Part shown: in pieces, positions 50,481 to 62,758 of the stretch
Layout of the letters: each line of letters begins with the position of its first letter
Numbering within the stretch: the first letter of the stretch is position 1
DNA from: Janibacter indicus
Lineage (GTDB): Bacteria > Actinomycetota > Actinomycetes > Actinomycetales > Dermatophilaceae
Direction: 5' to 3'
Assembly: GCF_900176385.1 (NCBI RefSeq)
Contig: NZ_FWXN01000009.1
Coordinates: 62,001-126,000, forward strand
DNA length: 64,000 nucleotides
Program-made: the position numbers and the translations under genes
Notes under the pieces: generated by a model
Seen by the model: only the letters and a program-made list of their open reading frames with translations
Databases searched by the model: none
Told to the model about the DNA's origin: nothing

Positions 50481-53400
50481 GGGAAGCCTCCATGATCCGG
50501 TCCCAGACGACGGAGCCGTCGACGTCGAGGCCCTCGGCCTCGGCGTCCGCCCGCACGTCGAGGACGCGCTGGTAGTCGCGGGGCAGGACGAGCTTGATGC
50601 GGTCCAGGCCCGCACCACCCTCGTCGAGCAGACGCTGGGCGACGGCGGAGCCGGTGCGCTCGAGGTGCTGCTGGAGCAGACCACTCACGACCTCCCGGTC
50701 GCCCTCGCGAAGGGGGGTGACATCGACGAGCTCGGGGTTGACGAGGGACTCGTCGAGATCGAGCACGAAGGCATTGCCCCCGGACATGCCGGCCGCGAAG
50801 TTGCGGCCGGTCGGCCCGAGGACGAGGACCGTGCCACCGGTCATGTACTCGCAGCCGTGGTCGCCGACGCCCTCGACGACGGCGGTGGCGCCGGAGTTGC
50901 GGACGCAGAAGCGCTCGCCGACGACACCACGGAGGAAGATCTCGCCCGAGGTGGCGCCGTAACCGATGACGTTGCCGGCGATGACGTTGTCCTCGGCGAC
51001 GTACTTCGCGTCCTCCGGGGGCCGCACGATGATGCGACCACCGGACAGGCCCTTGCCGACGTAGTCGTTGGCATCGCCGACCATCGTCACGGTGATGCCT
51101 GCGGGCAGGAAGGCGCCGAGGCTCTGACCGGCCGAGCCGGTGAGGGTCAGCTCGATCGTGCCGTCGGGCAGGCCCTCCGGGTGCCGCTTGGTCACCTCGT
51201 GGCCGAGCATCGTCCCGAGCGTGCGGTTGACGTTGCGCACCGCGAACTCCGCCGCGACGTGCTCGCCACCCTCGAGGGCCGGCTGCGCCGCCGCGATGAG
51301 CTCGTGGTCCAGCGCCTTGTCGAGGCCGTGGTCCTGGGCCCGCGCGTGGCGCACGCCCGAGCCGTCGAAGGAGCTGACCTTGGCGAAGATCGGGCCCAGG
51401 TCGAGACCCGAGGCCTTCCAGTGCTCGACCGCCTTGCGGGTGTCGAGCAGGTCGACCCGGCCGATGGCCTCGTCGAGGGTGCGGAAGCCGAGCTCGGCGA
51501 GCAGCTCACGCACCTCCTCGGCGATGTACTCGAAGAAGGTCTCGACGAACTCCGGCTTGCCCGAGTAGCGCTCGCGCAGCTCGGGGTTCTGCGTCGCGAT
51601 GCCCACCGGGCAGGTGTCGAGGTGGCACACCCGCATGAGGATGCAGCCACTGACGACGAGCGGGGCGGTGGCGAAGCCGAACTCCTCCGCGCCGAGCAGG
51701 GCACCGATGATCACGTCACGGCCGGTCTTGATCTGCCCGTCGACCTGCACCGCGATGCGGTCGCGCAGGCCGTTGAGCACGAGGGTCTGCTGGGTCGACG
51801 CGAGGCCGAGCTCCCACGGACCACCGGCGTGCTTGAGGGAGGTGAGCGGCGAGGCACCGGTGCCGCCGTCGTGACCCGAGATGAGCACGACGTCGGCGTG
51901 CGCCTTGCTCACGCCCGCCGCGACCGTCCCGACACCGATCTCGCTGACGAGCTTGACGTGCACGCGCGCCTGCGGGTTGGCGTTCTTCAGATCGTGGATC
52001 AGCTGCGCCAGGTCCTCGATCGAGTAGATGTCGTGGTGCGGCGGCGGGCTGATCAGGCCGACACCCGGGGTCGAGTGACGGGTGCTCGCGACCCACGGGT
52101 AGACCTTGTGGCCCGGGAGCTGCCCCCCTTCGCCCGGCTTGGCGCCCTGCGCCATCTTGATCTGGATGTCGTCGCTGTTGGTCAGGTAGGCCGACGTGAC
52201 GCCGAAGCGACCCGAAGCGACCTGCTTGATCGAGCTGCGACGCTCGGGGTCCATGAGGCGCTCGAGGTCCTCGCCCCCCTCACCCGTGTTGGAGCGGGCA
52301 CCGAGGCGGTTCATCGCGACCGCGAGGGTCTCGTGGGCCTCGCGGCTGATCGAGCCGTAGCTCATCGCACCGGTGGAGAAGCGCTTGACGATCTCGCTGA
52401 CCGGCTCGACCTCGTCGATGGGGATCGACGGGCGGTCGTCGGCGAGGGCGAAGAGCCCACGCAGGGTCATCAGCCGCTCGGACTGCTCGTTGACCCGGTC
52501 GGTGTACTGCTTGAAGATGTCGTAGCGCCGCGCCCTGGTGGAGTGCTGGAGGCGGAAGACCGTCTCCGGGTCGAAGAGGTGCGGCTCGCCCTCGCGACGC
52601 CACTTGTACTCGCCACCGACCTCGAGGACCCGGTGCGGCGGGCGCATGCCCTCCGGCGGGTAGGCCCGCGCGTGCCGGGCCGCGGTCTCGGCCGCGATGA
52701 CGTCGAGACCGATGCCGCCGAGCTGGCTGACCGTGCCGGTGAAGTACTCGTCGACGAGCTCCTGGCTCAGGCCGAGCGCCTCGAAGACCTGGGCGCCGCG
52801 ATAGGAGGCCACGGTGGAGATGCCCATCTTCGACATCACCTTGAGCACGCCCTTGCCGAGCGCCTTGATGAGGTTGCGGACCGCCGTCTCCTCGTCGACA
52901 GCGGTGATGACCCCGCGACGGACCATGTCCTCGACGGACTCCATGGCCAGGTAGGGGTTGACCGCGGCGGCGCCATAGCCGATGAGCAGCGCGACGTGGT
53001 GCACCTCGCGGACGTCACCGGTCTCGACGATCAGGCCGACCTGGGTGCGCGTGCGCTCCCGGATGAGGTGGTGGTGCACGGCCGACGTGAGCAGCAGCGA
53101 CGGGATCGGCGCGAGGTCACGACCGGAGTCGCGGTCGGACAGCACGATGAACCGGGCGCCCTCGGCGATCGCGTCGGAGACCTCGGCGCAGATGCGGGTC
53201 AGGGTGGCGCGCAGCGCCTCCTCTCCCCCGGTCACGTCGTAGAGACCGCGCACGACGTGCGTCACCTTGCCGGGCAGCTCGCCGTCGGCGTCGATGTGGA
53301 CGATCTTGGCCAGCTCGTCGTTGTCGATGACGGGGAAGGGCAGGACGAGCTGGCGGGCGTGGTCGGGGTCGGCGTCGAGGACATTGCCCTCCGGGCCGAT

Positions 53401-55053
53401 CGCCGTGCCGAGCGCCGTGACGAGCTCCTCGCGGATCGCGTCGAGCGGCGGGTTGGTCACCTGGGCGAACATCTGGGTGAAGTAGTCGAAGATCAGCCGT
53501 GGCCTCTCCGACAGGACCGCCACCGGGGTGTCGGTGCCCATCGAGCCGAGCGCCTCCATGGACTTCTCCGCCATGGGCATGAGCAGGATCTTCAGCTCCT
53601 CCTGCGTGTAGCCGAAGGTCTGCTGGCGGCGGGCGACGGACGCCGGCGTGTGCATGATGTGCTCGCGCGGGGGCAGGTCGCCGAGCATGATCCGGCCCTC
53701 GTCCAGCCACTGCCCGTAGGGGCGCTCGGCGGCAAGCTGGCCCTTGATCTCCTCGTCCTCGATGATCCGGCCGGCGGCGGTGTCGACGAGGAACATGCGG
53801 CCCGGCGTCAGGCGCCCCTTCTGCACGACGTGCTCGGGCTCGAGGTCGAGCACCCCCGACTCGGAGGCGAGGACGACCAGGCCGTCGTCGGTGACCCAGT
53901 AACGACCGGGACGCAGGCCGTTGCGGTCGAGGACCGCGCCGACGAGGCTGCCGTCGGTGAAGGTCACGCAGGCCGGGCCGTCCCAGGGCTCCATGAACAT
54001 GGAGTGGAACTCGTAGAAGTCCTTGAGCTCCTGCGGCATGGTCGCGTGGTTCTCCCACGCCTCGGGGATCATCATCAGCACGGCGTGCGGCAGCGAGCGG
54101 CCACCGAGGTGGAGCAGCTCGAGCACCTCGTCGAAGGACGCCGAGTCCGACGCCTCCGGGGCGCAGATCGGCATGATCCGCTGCAGGTCACCGGGGATGA
54201 TGTCGCTGCTCAGCAGGGACTCGCGCGCCCGCATCCAGTTGCGGTTGCCCTTGACCGTGTTGATCTCGCCGTTGTGCGCGATGAACCGGAAGGGGTGGCT
54301 GAGCGGCCAGCTCGGGAAGGTGTTGGTCGAGAAGCGCTGGTGGACGAGTGCGAGCTCGCTCTCGAAGCGCTCGTCGGACAGGTCGGGGTAGAAGGGCTCG
54401 AGCTGCGCGGTGGTCAGCATCCCCTTGTAGGTGATGGTGCGGGCCGACAGCGAGGAGAAGTAGACGCCGGTCTCGCGCTCGGCGCGCTTGCGGGCGACGA
54501 AGGCCAGCCGCTCGAGGGTCAAGCCGGAGACCTCCCCGCCGGGTGCGGCGACGAAGAGCTGCCAGAAGTCGGGCATGCAGTCGCGGGCCATCTGGCCGAC
54601 GATGTCGCGCTGGACGGGCACATGGCGCCAGCCGAGGACCGTCAGGCCTTCCTCGTGGACGATCTCGTCGATGCGCTGGGTCATCGTCTCGCGCTCGCCC
54701 GCGTCCGTCGGGACGTAGGCGATGCCGACGGCGTAGTGGCCGGCCTCGGGCAGCTCGAAGTCGACGACCTCACGGAGGAACCGGTCGGGGACCTGGCTGA
54801 GGATGCCGGCGCCGTCCCCGACGAGCGGGTCGGCACCGGTGGCGCCGCGGTGGTCGAGGTTGGCCAGGGCGAGCAGGGCGTGGTCGATGATGTCGTGACC
54901 GGCGTGGCCACGCATCGTGGCGACCATGGCGACGCCGCACGCGTCCTTCTCGGTGTCACGACGGTAGAGACCGGTGTCGGGCGGCAGGGCGGACCAGCGG
55001 TCATAAGGGGAGAAGGACACATCGGTCACGTCGGTCACCGTCCTCGGGTGCAA
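50473..55053 (-). CDS. gltB: Glutamate synthase large subunit
   Basis: GltB makes two glutamates from glutamine and 2-oxoglutarate. The 1526-residue protein has an N-terminal glutamine amidotransferase domain whose catalytic Cys is in [15 protein letters not shown] (about C39 after a short propeptide). It also has a central domain, an FMN-binding synthase domain with the 3Fe-4S cysteines in [15 protein letters not shown], and a C-terminal beta-helix (GXGXG) domain. The start is uncertain: TTG 55053 or GTG at 55038, 55029 or 55020 all keep the Cys region, and none has a clear ribosome site. gltD follows with an overlap. Confidence 0.96.
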   Translation of the reverse strand: MHPRTVTDVTDVSFSPYDRWSALPPDTGLYRRDTEKDACGVAMVATMRGHAGHDIIDHALLALANLDHRGATGADPLVGDGAGILSQVPDRFLREVVDFELPEAGHYAVGIAYVPTDAGERETMTQRIDEIVHEEGLTVLGWRHVPVQRDIVGQMARDCMPDFWQLFVAAPGGEVSGLTLERLAFVARKRAERETGVYFSSLSARTITYKGMLTTAQLEPFYPDLSDERFESELALVHQRFSTNTFPSWPLSHPFRFIAHNGEINTVKGNRNWMRARESLLSSDIIPGDLQRIMPICAPEASDSASFDEVLELLHLGGRSLPHAVLMMIPEAWENHATMPQELKDFYEFHSMFMEPWDGPACVTFTDGSLVGAVLDRNGLRPGRYWVTDDGLVVLASESGVLDLEPEHVVQKGRLTPGRMFLVDTAAGRIIEDEEIKGQLAAERPYGQWLDEGRIMLGDLPPREHIMHTPASVARRQQTFGYTQEELKILLMPMAEKSMEALGSMGTDTPVAVLSERPRLIFDYFTQMFAQVTNPPLDAIREELVTALGTAIGPEGNVLDADPDHARQLVLPFPVIDNDELAKIVHIDADGELPGKVTHVVRGLYDVTGGEEALRATLTRICAEVSDAIAEGARFIVLSDRDSGRDLAPIPSLLLTSAVHHHLIRERTRTQVGLIVETGDVREVHHVALLIGYGAAAVNPYLAMESVEDMVRRGVITAVDEETAVRNLIKALGKGVLKVMSKMGISTVASYRGAQVFEALGLSQELVDEYFTGTVSQLGGIGLDVIAAETAARHARAYPPEGMRPPHRVLEVGGEYKWRREGEPHLFDPETVFRLQHSTRARRYDIFKQYTDRVNEQSERLMTLRGLFALADDRPSIPIDEVEPVSEIVKRFSTGAMSYGSISREAHETLAVAMNRLGARSNTGEGGEDLERLMDPERRSSIKQVASGRFGVTSAYLTNSDDIQIKMAQGAKPGEGGQLPGHKVYPWVASTRHSTPGVGLISPPPHHDIYSIEDLAQLIHDLKNANPQARVHVKLVSEIGVGTVAAGVSKAHADVVLISGHDGGTGASPLTSLKHAGGPWELGLASTQQTLVLNGLRDRIAVQVDGQIKTGRDVIIGALLGAEEFGFATAPLVVSGCILMRVCHLDTCPVGIATQNPELRERYSGKPEFVETFFEYIAEEVRELLAELGFRTLDEAIGRVDLLDTRKAVEHWKASGLDLGPIFAKVSSFDGSGVRHARAQDHGLDKALDHELIAAAQPALEGGEHVAAEFAVRNVNRTLGTMLGHEVTKRHPEGLPDGTIELTLTGSAGQSLGAFLPAGITVTMVGDANDYVGKGLSGGRIIVRPPEDAKYVAEDNVIAGNVIGYGATSGEIFLRGVVGERFCVRNSGATAVVEGVGDHGCEYMTGGTVLVLGPTGRNFAAGMSGGNAFVLDLDESLVNPELVDVTPLREGDREVVSGLLQQHLERTGSAVAQRLLDEGGAGLDRIKLVLPRDYQRVLDVRADAEAEGLDVDGSVVWDRIMEASRG

Positions 55054-55061
55054 AGGTTCGG

Positions 55062-55104
55062 ACAGGTACCCGTGACACCGGAGCCGGGTCGACGGGGTAC
55101 CTGT
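55062..55104. promoter_or_regulatory. Operator-like inverted repeat upstream of gltB
   Basis: ACAGGTACCC (55062-55071) and GGGTACCTGT (55095-55104) are exact 10-bp complements 23 bases apart. Each contains the palindrome GGTACC. They lie immediately before the gltB start region in the 113-bp gap to lgt. A nitrogen-responsive repressor or activator site is possible, but neither half matches a GlnR or AmtR box I could name. Confidence 0.4.
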
Positions 55105-55166
55105 TTCAGGGGGGGCATCCGCGGACGTCGACGGCCACGGCGAGTGGAAGTGTAACAGCGCCTGTC

Positions 55167-56042
55167 TTACCTACTGAGAGGCACTGTCTCACTGTCTGAG
55201 ATGTTGATCTCCTCGCCCGAGCGTGCGCGTCGGCCGAGGACGATGTACAGAACCACACCGAGGACAAAGACGGCGAGGCTCGTCCAGATGTTGACGCGCA
55301 GTCCCAGGATCGTGTTCGCGGCGTCGGTGCGCAGCAGCTCGATGAAGAAGCGCCCCACGGGGTAGCCCGCGATGTAGAGGGCCATGACCTGCCCCGGCGC
55401 CAGCCGCAGCCGCCGGTCGAGCACGAGGAGCGCGACCGCGAGGACGAGCAGGAAGAGCGACTCGTAGAGGAAGGTCGGGTGGAAGGTCCCGAGGACGACG
55501 GGGTCACCAGCCGCGTCGACCGCGGCCCGCCCCGTGGCGCCGTCCCAACGGTGGATCTCGAGCCCCCAGGGCAGGTCCGTGGCCGGACCGTAGATCTCGT
55601 TGTTGAACCAGTTGCCCCACCGCCCGATGGCCTGCGCCACGAGGATCCCGGGCACGACGGCGTCGGCGAAGGTGAGAAATGACACCCGGAGCTGGCGACA
55701 GCCGATCCAGGCGCCGACGGCGCCGAGCGCGACGGCACCCCAGATGCCGAGCCCGCCCTCCCAGATCTTCAGGGCGTCGATCGGGTGGCCGCCCTCGCCG
55801 AAGTAGGGCTGGGGGGTGGTGATGACGTGGTAGATCCGGCCGCCGACGATGCCGAAGGGCACCGCCCACATGGCCACGTCGAGCACGATGCCCGCCTCGC
55901 CACCGCGGTCACGCAGGCGGCGGTCGCCGATCCAGATGGCCGCAGCGATGCCGGCGAGGATGCACAGGGCGTAGGCGTGGATCGTCAGCGGTCCGAGCTC
56001 GAGGACCCCGACGGTGGGCGAAGGGAGGGCCGCCGGACTCAT
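55167..56042 (-). CDS. lgt: Prolipoprotein diacylglyceryl transferase
   Basis: A 291-residue membrane enzyme that adds diacylglycerol to the lipobox cysteine of prolipoproteins. It has about seven helices, [15 protein letters not shown], and the Lgt signature [23 protein letters not shown] 56042 overlaps the stop of the DsbA-like gene (ATGA). It is the last gene of the hisI-trp-lgt run; mycobacteria also have lgt after trpA. Length and topology are normal, apart from a short polar C-terminus. Confidence 0.96.
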   Translation of the reverse strand: MSPAALPSPTVGVLELGPLTIHAYALCILAGIAAAIWIGDRRLRDRGGEAGIVLDVAMWAVPFGIVGGRIYHVITTPQPYFGEGGHPIDALKIWEGGLGIWGAVALGAVGAWIGCRQLRVSFLTFADAVVPGILVAQAIGRWGNWFNNEIYGPATDLPWGLEIHRWDGATGRAAVDAAGDPVVLGTFHPTFLYESLFLLVLAVALLVLDRRLRLAPGQVMALYIAGYPVGRFFIELLRTDAANTILGLRVNIWTSLAVFVLGVVLYIVLGRRARSGEEINISDSETVPLSR

Positions 56043-56833
56043 CGGGTGACCCTCAGGTCCCGGGGCACCGTGCCGCTGGTGAGCACCTGCTCGAGGCGCT
56101 CGGTGTCGGCCCGGCCGGTCTTCTCGTCGATGAGCGCTCCCCAGTTGAGCTTGGTCCCGCCGACGGAGATCGCCGGCGTGCCGGTGATGCCGTCCTTGAC
56201 CGTCTGGTCGTCGACGCTCTTGACGTAGTCGACGTAGGTGTCCTTGTTGACGCAGTCCTCCCACGAGGCGAGGGATTCACCGGAGAGCCCGGCCTCCTCC
56301 GCGGCCTCGGTGTAGGACCCGTAGGGGAAGCCGTCTCGGGTCTCCTGCGCCGGCTGCAGCGCGAAGAGCGCGGAGTGGTACTCATCCCACCGGCCCTGGT
56401 CGGCGGCGCACACCGCGGTCGACCCGGCGACGGCGGACGAGTTGCCACCGGTGTTGGTGTCGATGACCGTCTTGAGGTCGCGCAGCCTGATCCTGCCGTC
56501 CTGGGCGAACTCGTTGATCGACCCACCCATCTTCTGCTCGAAGACCTGGCAGATCGGGCACCGGAAGTCCTCGTAGCCGTCGACGACCGGGGCGTCCTTG
56601 GCCGGCTTCGCCGCGGCGAAGGGCTCGATGGGCTCGCCCTTGGTCACTCCGTCGGGGAGCTGGGTGGAGCCACCCGCGCTCCCCCCGTCGTCGCGGCTGG
56701 CCCAGATGACGCCGCCGATGATCAGGGCCATCGCGAGGACGATGACGATGCCGGCCACGAGGATGACGTTGGCACCACCCCCGCTCCGGCGGACGGCCGC
56801 ATGGGCCTTGGTCTTGCGATCGTTGGCGCTCAC
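56039..56833 (-). CDS. Membrane-anchored thioredoxin-fold (DsbA-like) protein
   Basis: A 264-residue protein with a cytoplasmic basic start, one helix (about 23-45) and an extracytoplasmic thioredoxin-fold domain. The redox motif is C92-P-I-C95 (FRCPICQVFEQ) and the cis-Pro loop is GITGTPAISVGGTKL. Such proteins oxidise or shuffle disulfides of exported proteins. An extra cysteine pair (C at VCAADQ and at EDCVNK) may form a structural bond. GTG 56833 overlaps the MauE/DoxX gene (GTGA), a likely redox partner. Confidence 0.9.
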   Translation of the reverse strand: MSANDRKTKAHAAVRRSGGGANVILVAGIVIVLAMALIIGGVIWASRDDGGSAGGSTQLPDGVTKGEPIEPFAAAKPAKDAPVVDGYEDFRCPICQVFEQKMGGSINEFAQDGRIRLRDLKTVIDTNTGGNSSAVAGSTAVCAADQGRWDEYHSALFALQPAQETRDGFPYGSYTEAAEEAGLSGESLASWEDCVNKDTYVDYVKSVDDQTVKDGITGTPAISVGGTKLNWGALIDEKTGRADTERLEQVLTSGTVPRDLRVTR

Positions 56834-57309
56834 ACGCTCTCCTTGTCACCGAAGAGGAGCCGATCGAGGCTCCAGGTCGAACCGGGCCGGGCGACCAGCC
56901 AGGCGCCGCACATGGCGAGCGCCAGGTCGCGGACGATCTCGCGACCGTACTTCGTCTCCTCGGGAGACACCTGACCGCCGCCTCCGAAGCAGCCGCAGTC
57001 GATGGTCAGCCCGCGGGCCCACGCCTGGGCGATGCCCACGACGAAGGCGAGCATGAGCAGGGTCCCGATGGCTGCGGACACCCTGGTGAAGAGCCCGAGG
57101 ACGAGCAGCACCCCGACGACGATCTCGAGCCACGGCAGGGCGTAGCCGACCCAGCGCGCCACCTCGAAGGGGAGGACGTCGTAGGCCTGCACGGCCCGGG
57201 CCGCGCCGAGCGGGTTGCCGATCTTGAGCGCACCGGCGACGACGAGCACGACCCCGAGGACGAGGCGGGCGAGGAGCCCGGTGTGGTCTCGGAGCGCGGC
57301 AGCGCTCAC
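56830..57309 (-). CDS. MauE/DoxX family membrane protein
   Basis: A 159-residue protein with four helices. LVLGVVLVVAGALKIGNPLG and PWLEIVVGVLLVLGLFTRVS are MauE/DoxX features, and ARGLTIDCGCFGGGG contains a CxC redox-type pair. MauE-type proteins are thought to move reducing equivalents across the membrane, so pairing with the DsbA-like protein makes sense; that link is inference. GTG 57309 overlaps the trpA stop (GTGA). Confidence 0.87.
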   Translation of the reverse strand: MSAAALRDHTGLLARLVLGVVLVVAGALKIGNPLGAARAVQAYDVLPFEVARWVGYALPWLEIVVGVLLVLGLFTRVSAAIGTLLMLAFVVGIAQAWARGLTIDCGCFGGGGQVSPEETKYGREIVRDLALAMCGAWLVARPGSTWSLDRLLFGDKESV

Positions 57310-58099
57310 GCCCGGCCCCGCACGCCCTCGGCGAGCTCGGCCGTCAGGTCGCGCAGGGCCGCCAGCCCCTCCTCGCGGCCCCGGTCGAGCAGCGTCGCCA
57401 CGAGCGCGCTGCCGACGATGACGCCGTCGGCGAAGGTGGCGACCTCGGCCGCCTGGGCACCGTTGCTCACGCCGAGCCCGACGCACAGCGGGAGGTCGGT
57501 CGCCTCACGGACCCGGGCGACGAGCTGCGGGGCGCTGCTGCCCACGCTGCCGCGGGTGCCGGTCACACCCATCGTCGACGCGGTGTAGACGAAGCCGCTG
57601 CAGGCCGCTGTGACGGTCGCGATGCGCTCGGGGGTCGAGCTGGGGGCGACGAGGAAGATCCGGTCGAGGCCGTGGCGCTCACTCGCCTCGGTCCACTCCC
57701 CGGCCTCCTCGGGGATCAGGTCGGGCGTGATGATGCCGGCTCCACCGGCGGCGGCGAGGTCGGCCGCGTAGCGGTCGACCCCGCGGCGCAGGACGAGGTT
57801 CCAGTAGGACATGACGACGGGCACCGCGCCCGCGTCACGCACCGCGGCGGTGGCCCGGAAGACGTCGTCGACGTGCACCCCCTGGGCCAGCGCCTCGGTC
57901 GCGGCTCGCTGGATGACGGGACCGTCCATGACCGGGTCGCTGTAGGGCATCCCGACCTCGACGATGTCGGCACCGGCCTCGGCGAGGGCCCGCACCGCGG
58001 CGATCGACCCCTCGACGTCGGGGAAGCCGACGGGCAGGTAGCCGATGAGCGCCGCGCGCCCCTCGGCCCGGCAGCGGGCGAAGACCTCGTCCAGGGCGC

Positions 58100-58103
<4 letters not shown>
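57306..58103 (-). CDS. trpA: Tryptophan synthase alpha subunit
   Basis: A 265-residue TIM barrel cleaving indole-3-glycerol phosphate to indole. The catalytic Glu and Asp lie in [38 protein letters not shown] and [15 protein letters not shown] follow, and GVIVGSALV binds phosphate. GTG 58103 overlaps the trpB stop (GTGA), allowing balanced production of the alpha-beta complex. Normal family length. Confidence 0.97.
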
Positions 58104-59320
<1,217 letters not shown>

Positions 59321-59334
59321 TGGTCCTCCGGTCG

Positions 59335-60123
59335 TCACTGCAGGCCCGCCGCGATCATCGAACGCACCCCACCCGCGGGGTCTCCGCCGACGACGAGCGC
59401 CTCGCCGACGAGGATCGCGTCGGCTCCGGCCCGGGCGAAGAGGGCGGCCTCGTCGGGCCCGCGGACGCCGGACTCGGCAATCCGGACGCACGAAGGGGGG
59501 ATGAGCGGGGCGAGTCGGGCAAAGGTGTCGGTGTCGACGTCGAGTGTCTTGAGGTTGCGGTTGTTGACGCCGATGACCGTGGCGCCGAGGTCGACCGCGC
59601 GGGTGGCCTCGGCCTCGTCGTGGACCTCGACGAGCGCCGTCATGCCGAGCGACCCGGTCAGGGCGAGCAGGTCGGCGAGCCGACGGTCGTCGAGGGCGGC
59701 GGCGATGAGCAGGATGATGTCGGCCCCGTGGGCCCGCGCCTCCCAGATCTGGTACTCGCTGACCATGAAGTCCTTGCGCAGCACCGGCAGATCGACCGCC
59801 GCGCGCACGGCGTCGAGGTCGGCGAGGCTGCCGTCGAAGCGGCGCTCCTCGGTGAGGACCGAGATCGCCGACGCGCCGCCCTCGGCGTAGGCGCTGGCGA
59901 GCGCCGAGGGGTCGGGGATGTCGGACAGGGCACCCTTGCTCGGGCTGGACCGCTTGACCTCGGCGATGACGCCGAGCCCGGGCCGACGCAGGATCGCCTC
60001 GGCGTCGCGGGGTGCGGGCAGTCCGTCGCACTGGCGCTGGAGACGCTCGAGAGGCGTCTGGGCCTCTCGCCCCGCCAGGTCCTCACGGACGCCGTCGATG
60101 ATCTGGTCGAGGACGCTGGGCAT
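59335..60123 (-). CDS. trpC: Indole-3-glycerol phosphate synthase
   Basis: A 262-residue TIM barrel of tryptophan synthesis. [52 protein letters not shown] and [14 protein letters not shown] are the conserved catalytic and phosphate-binding segments, and [10 protein letters not shown] ends the barrel. ATG 60123 lies 9 bases after the preceding membrane-protein stop. It contains one CCCCCTTCG motif copy at 59491. Confidence 0.97.
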   Translation of the reverse strand: MPSVLDQIIDGVREDLAGREAQTPLERLQRQCDGLPAPRDAEAILRRPGLGVIAEVKRSSPSKGALSDIPDPSALASAYAEGGASAISVLTEERRFDGSLADLDAVRAAVDLPVLRKDFMVSEYQIWEARAHGADIILLIAAALDDRRLADLLALTGSLGMTALVEVHDEAEATRAVDLGATVIGVNNRNLKTLDVDTDTFARLAPLIPPSCVRIAESGVRGPDEAALFARAGADAILVGEALVVGGDPAGGVRSMIAAGLQ

Positions 60124-60132
60124 GCCGACAGG

Positions 60133-60723
60133 CTAGTCGACGCTCGGGTCGTCCCCGAGGGTGACCCGGTCCCAGTCGGACCCGACCCGCTCACCACGGG
60201 CGCCGCTCACCTGACCGCTGTCGGGATCGGTGCCGGGCCGCTCGTACTTGCGCCCGAGACCGCCCCACCGCCGCCCGCCGACGATGCCCCCGACGCACGA
60301 GACGGCGAGGAGCACCGCGGCCACGACCGCGACCCACGGCCAGGCCGTGGCCGACCCCTCGGCCTCGAGCGCCCCGGTCCCGCCCGAGTGCGTGGCGGCC
60401 ACCGAGCCGAGCACGGCGGGTGCGTCGAGCACCGCCCGCAGCGACAGGGCGATGACGCCGGCGGAGACCAGGCCCAGCACGGCGAGGCAGATCCAGCGGG
60501 CGATGCGTCCCGAGGTCGTCGCAGCGATCGACGCTGCCATCGCGACGAGGGCCAGCCCCGCGAGCCCGGGGGCGGCCTCGGTGCCCACCGCGCTGCTGCG
60601 GACCGGACCGGCGACGCCGTCGACCGTGCCGGTGATCCAGTCGGCCCGGCCGGCGGCGAGCAGGACGATGCCCGCGGCGACCGCCAGCAGGACGACGACC
60701 GGCTTGCGCGTGAGGAGGCTCAC
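60133..60723 (-). CDS. Trp-operon-associated membrane protein (TIGR02234-like)
   Basis: A 196-residue membrane protein with four helices (VVVLLAVAAGIVLLAAG; GLALVAMAASIAAT; CLAVLGLVSAGVIALSL; WVAVVAAVLLAVSCVGGIVG) and a polar, acidic C-terminal tail (DWDRVTLGDDPSVD). Its place between trpE and trpC and its topology match the actinobacterial Trp-operon membrane protein family. Function unknown; a link to tryptophan or anthranilate transport is a guess. GTG 60723 overlaps the trpE stop (GTGA). Confidence 0.85.
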   Translation of the reverse strand: MSLLTRKPVVVLLAVAAGIVLLAAGRADWITGTVDGVAGPVRSSAVGTEAAPGLAGLALVAMAASIAATTSGRIARWICLAVLGLVSAGVIALSLRAVLDAPAVLGSVAATHSGGTGALEAEGSATAWPWVAVVAAVLLAVSCVGGIVGGRRWGGLGRKYERPGTDPDSGQVSGARGERVGSDWDRVTLGDDPSVD

Positions 60724-62291
60724 GAGGCGCCTCCCACGGGTCGCCCGGCCCGGGCGGCGGCCACCGCCGCGAGCGCGGCGCCCGCCTTGTGGACCGTCTC
60801 CTCCTGCTCGAGGCGCGCCACCGAGTCGGCCACGATGCCGGCACCAGCCTGCACGTGCGCCGTGCCGTCCTTGACCAGGGCCGTGCGGATCGCGATCGCC
60901 ATGTCCATGTCGCCGTGGAAGTCGAGGTAGCCGACCACCCCGCCGTAGACCCCGCGACGGCTGCGCTCGTAGTGCTCGATGAGCTGGAGGGCACGCGGCT
61001 TGGGGGCGCCCGAGAGGGTGCCGGCGGGGAAGGTGGCGACGAGCACGTCGAAGGCGTTGACCCCCTTCGCCATGTCGCCGACGACGGTCGACTCGAGGTG
61101 GATGACGTGGCTGTAGCGCCGCAGCGTCATGAACTCGACGCAGTCGACGGTGCCCGCATCGCACACCCGCTGCAGGTCGTTGCGGCCGAGGTCGACGAGC
61201 ATGAGGTGCTCGGCCCGCTCCTTGGGGTCGCCGACGAGGTCCTCCTCGAGCTGCAGGTCGTGCTCGGGGTTCTTGCCACGGGGGCGGGTGCCGGCGATCG
61301 GGTGGGTGATGGCCCGCCGACCCGAGACCTTGACGAGGGCCTCGGGCGAGGAGCCGACGACCTCGTAGACGGATCCGTCGGGGTGCGGCAGCCGCACGAA
61401 GTACATGTAGGGGCTGGGGTTGGACCGGCGCAGGGCGCGGTAGACCTCGAGCGCGTCGACCGGGCAGGGCGTGGAGAAGCGCTGCGAGAGCACGACCTGG
61501 AAGACCTCGCCGGCGCGGATGTCCTCCTTGGCCTCCTCGACGATCTCCTCGAAGCGCTCGACGGTGACGTCGCTCTCGACCTCGGTGCGCGCCTGCGCCG
61601 CCACGTCGGGGTCGACGGTGGCGACCGTGCTGGGTGCCGGGGCCGCGAGACGCTCGGTCATCGCGTCGAGACGGTCGACGGCGTCCTGCCACGCCTCCTC
61701 GACCCGCTCGTCGGTGTCGTCGTAGTTGATGGCATTGGCCACCAGGAGGAGCGATCCGTCGCTGTGGTCGAGCACCGCCACGTCGGTGGCCAGGACCATG
61801 CCGAGCTCGGGGACGCCGAGGACGTCGGGCAGCTCGCTCGGCACCCGCTCCCACCGCCGCACCGCGTCGTAGGTGATCGCCCCGACCATGCCGCCGGTGA
61901 GGGGCGGCAGGCCCTCGACCGGGTCGGTCGCCAGCGCCTCGAGGGTCGCCCGCAGGGCGGCGGTCGGGTCCCCGTCGGTCGGGACGCCGACCGGCGGCTC
62001 GCCGATCCAGTGGGCCTGCCCGTCACGCTCGGTGAGGGTCGCGCGGCTCTGGGCGCCGATGATCGACCAGCGCGACCACACCCCGCCGTGCTCCGCCGAC
62101 TCGAGCAGGAAGGTGCCGGGCGCGTCCCCCGCCAGCTTGCGGTAGACGCCGACCGGGGTCTCGCCGTCGGCGACAAGCCGACGCACGACCGGCACGATCC
62201 GCCGGTCACGGGCCAGGACGGTGAAGGTGTCGAGCTCGGGCCAGGTGCGGCCCGGCGTGAGGTCGGGCACGTGGGTGCGGGGTGCGCTCAC
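60720..62291 (-). CDS. trpE: Anthranilate synthase component I
   Basis: A 523-residue chorismate-using enzyme starting tryptophan synthesis. The N-terminal feedback motif is FLLESAEHG (LLES binds tryptophan). The C-terminal catalytic half has [30 protein letters not shown] and [22 protein letters not shown] 62291 overlaps the hisI stop (GTGA), joining histidine and tryptophan genes in one transcript. The glutaminase partner TrpG and TrpD are not in this window. Confidence 0.97.
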   Translation of the reverse strand: MSAPRTHVPDLTPGRTWPELDTFTVLARDRRIVPVVRRLVADGETPVGVYRKLAGDAPGTFLLESAEHGGVWSRWSIIGAQSRATLTERDGQAHWIGEPPVGVPTDGDPTAALRATLEALATDPVEGLPPLTGGMVGAITYDAVRRWERVPSELPDVLGVPELGMVLATDVAVLDHSDGSLLLVANAINYDDTDERVEEAWQDAVDRLDAMTERLAAPAPSTVATVDPDVAAQARTEVESDVTVERFEEIVEEAKEDIRAGEVFQVVLSQRFSTPCPVDALEVYRALRRSNPSPYMYFVRLPHPDGSVYEVVGSSPEALVKVSGRRAITHPIAGTRPRGKNPEHDLQLEEDLVGDPKERAEHLMLVDLGRNDLQRVCDAGTVDCVEFMTLRRYSHVIHLESTVVGDMAKGVNAFDVLVATFPAGTLSGAPKPRALQLIEHYERSRRGVYGGVVGYLDFHGDMDMAIAIRTALVKDGTAHVQAGAGIVADSVARLEQEETVHKAGAALAAVAAARAGRPVGGAS

Positions 62292-62662
62292 GCGACCTCC
62301 CCCACCGTCGCGCCGAGGTCACCGGCGTCGAAGCAGGTGCGCTCGCCCGTGTGGCACGCCGCACCCACCTGGTCGACCTGCACGAGCAGGGCGTCACCGT
62401 CGCAGTCGAGGGCCACCGAGCGCACGTGCTGGACGTGGCCCGAGGTGTCGCCCTTGCGCCAGTACTCCTCACGGCTGCGCGACCAGAAGGTCACCCGCCC
62501 GCTCGTCAGGGTGCGGTGAAGCGCCTCGTCGTCCATCCAGCCGAGCATGAGCACCTCGCGGGTGTCGTGCTGCTGGACGATGGCCGCGACGAGACCGGCC
62601 GGGTCCCGGCGAAGGCGTGCGGCGAGGTCGGCGGGCAGGGGTGAGGTCGTCGGGGTGGGCAC
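62288..62662 (-). CDS. hisI: Phosphoribosyl-AMP cyclohydrolase
   Basis: A 124-residue zinc/magnesium enzyme of histidine synthesis. [20 protein letters not shown] and [19 protein letters not shown] are highly conserved. The metal ligands lie in LDCDGDALL and [10 protein letters not shown]. There is no fused HisE domain. GTG 62662 lies six bases after CAGAAT, an imperfect -10 that may make this mRNA leaderless. It is the first gene of a tightly coupled run hisI-trpE-membrane protein-trpC-trpB-trpA-MauE-DsbA-lgt. Confidence 0.96.
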   Translation of the reverse strand: MPTPTTSPLPADLAARLRRDPAGLVAAIVQQHDTREVLMLGWMDDEALHRTLTSGRVTFWSRSREEYWRKGDTSGHVQHVRSVALDCDGDALLVQVDQVGAACHTGERTCFDAGDLGATVGEVA

Positions 62663-62711
62663 CCCCGTATTCTGGCACCCGCTCGCATCGCGCCGTGCGT
62701 CTGCCCGGGGT

Positions 62712-62717
62712 TACCCT
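62712..62717 (+). promoter_or_regulatory. -10 hexamer TACCCT upstream of the TIGR03085 gene
   Basis: TACCCT in GGTTACCCTGCC. RNA starting about 7 bases on would have a leader of about 35 bases with GAGGAGG five bases before ATG 62759. This is a leadered gene, unlike many others here. Confidence 0.45.
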
Positions 62718-62758
62718 GCCACGTCAGCAGCACGAACCCGCCCGCCGAGGAGGCCCAC

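Noticed and set aside
50404-55155. A 1583-codon open frame on the plus strand opposite gltB/gltD
   Set aside because: Long antisense frames are expected at this GC content. The translation is a low-complexity Val/Asp/Arg/Leu mix with no domains, while gltB on the other strand shows every family motif.
55054-55166. A GlnR or AmtR nitrogen-regulator box before gltB
   Set aside because: Fragments such as GTAAC and GAAAC occur, but not with the half-site order and spacing of those boxes.
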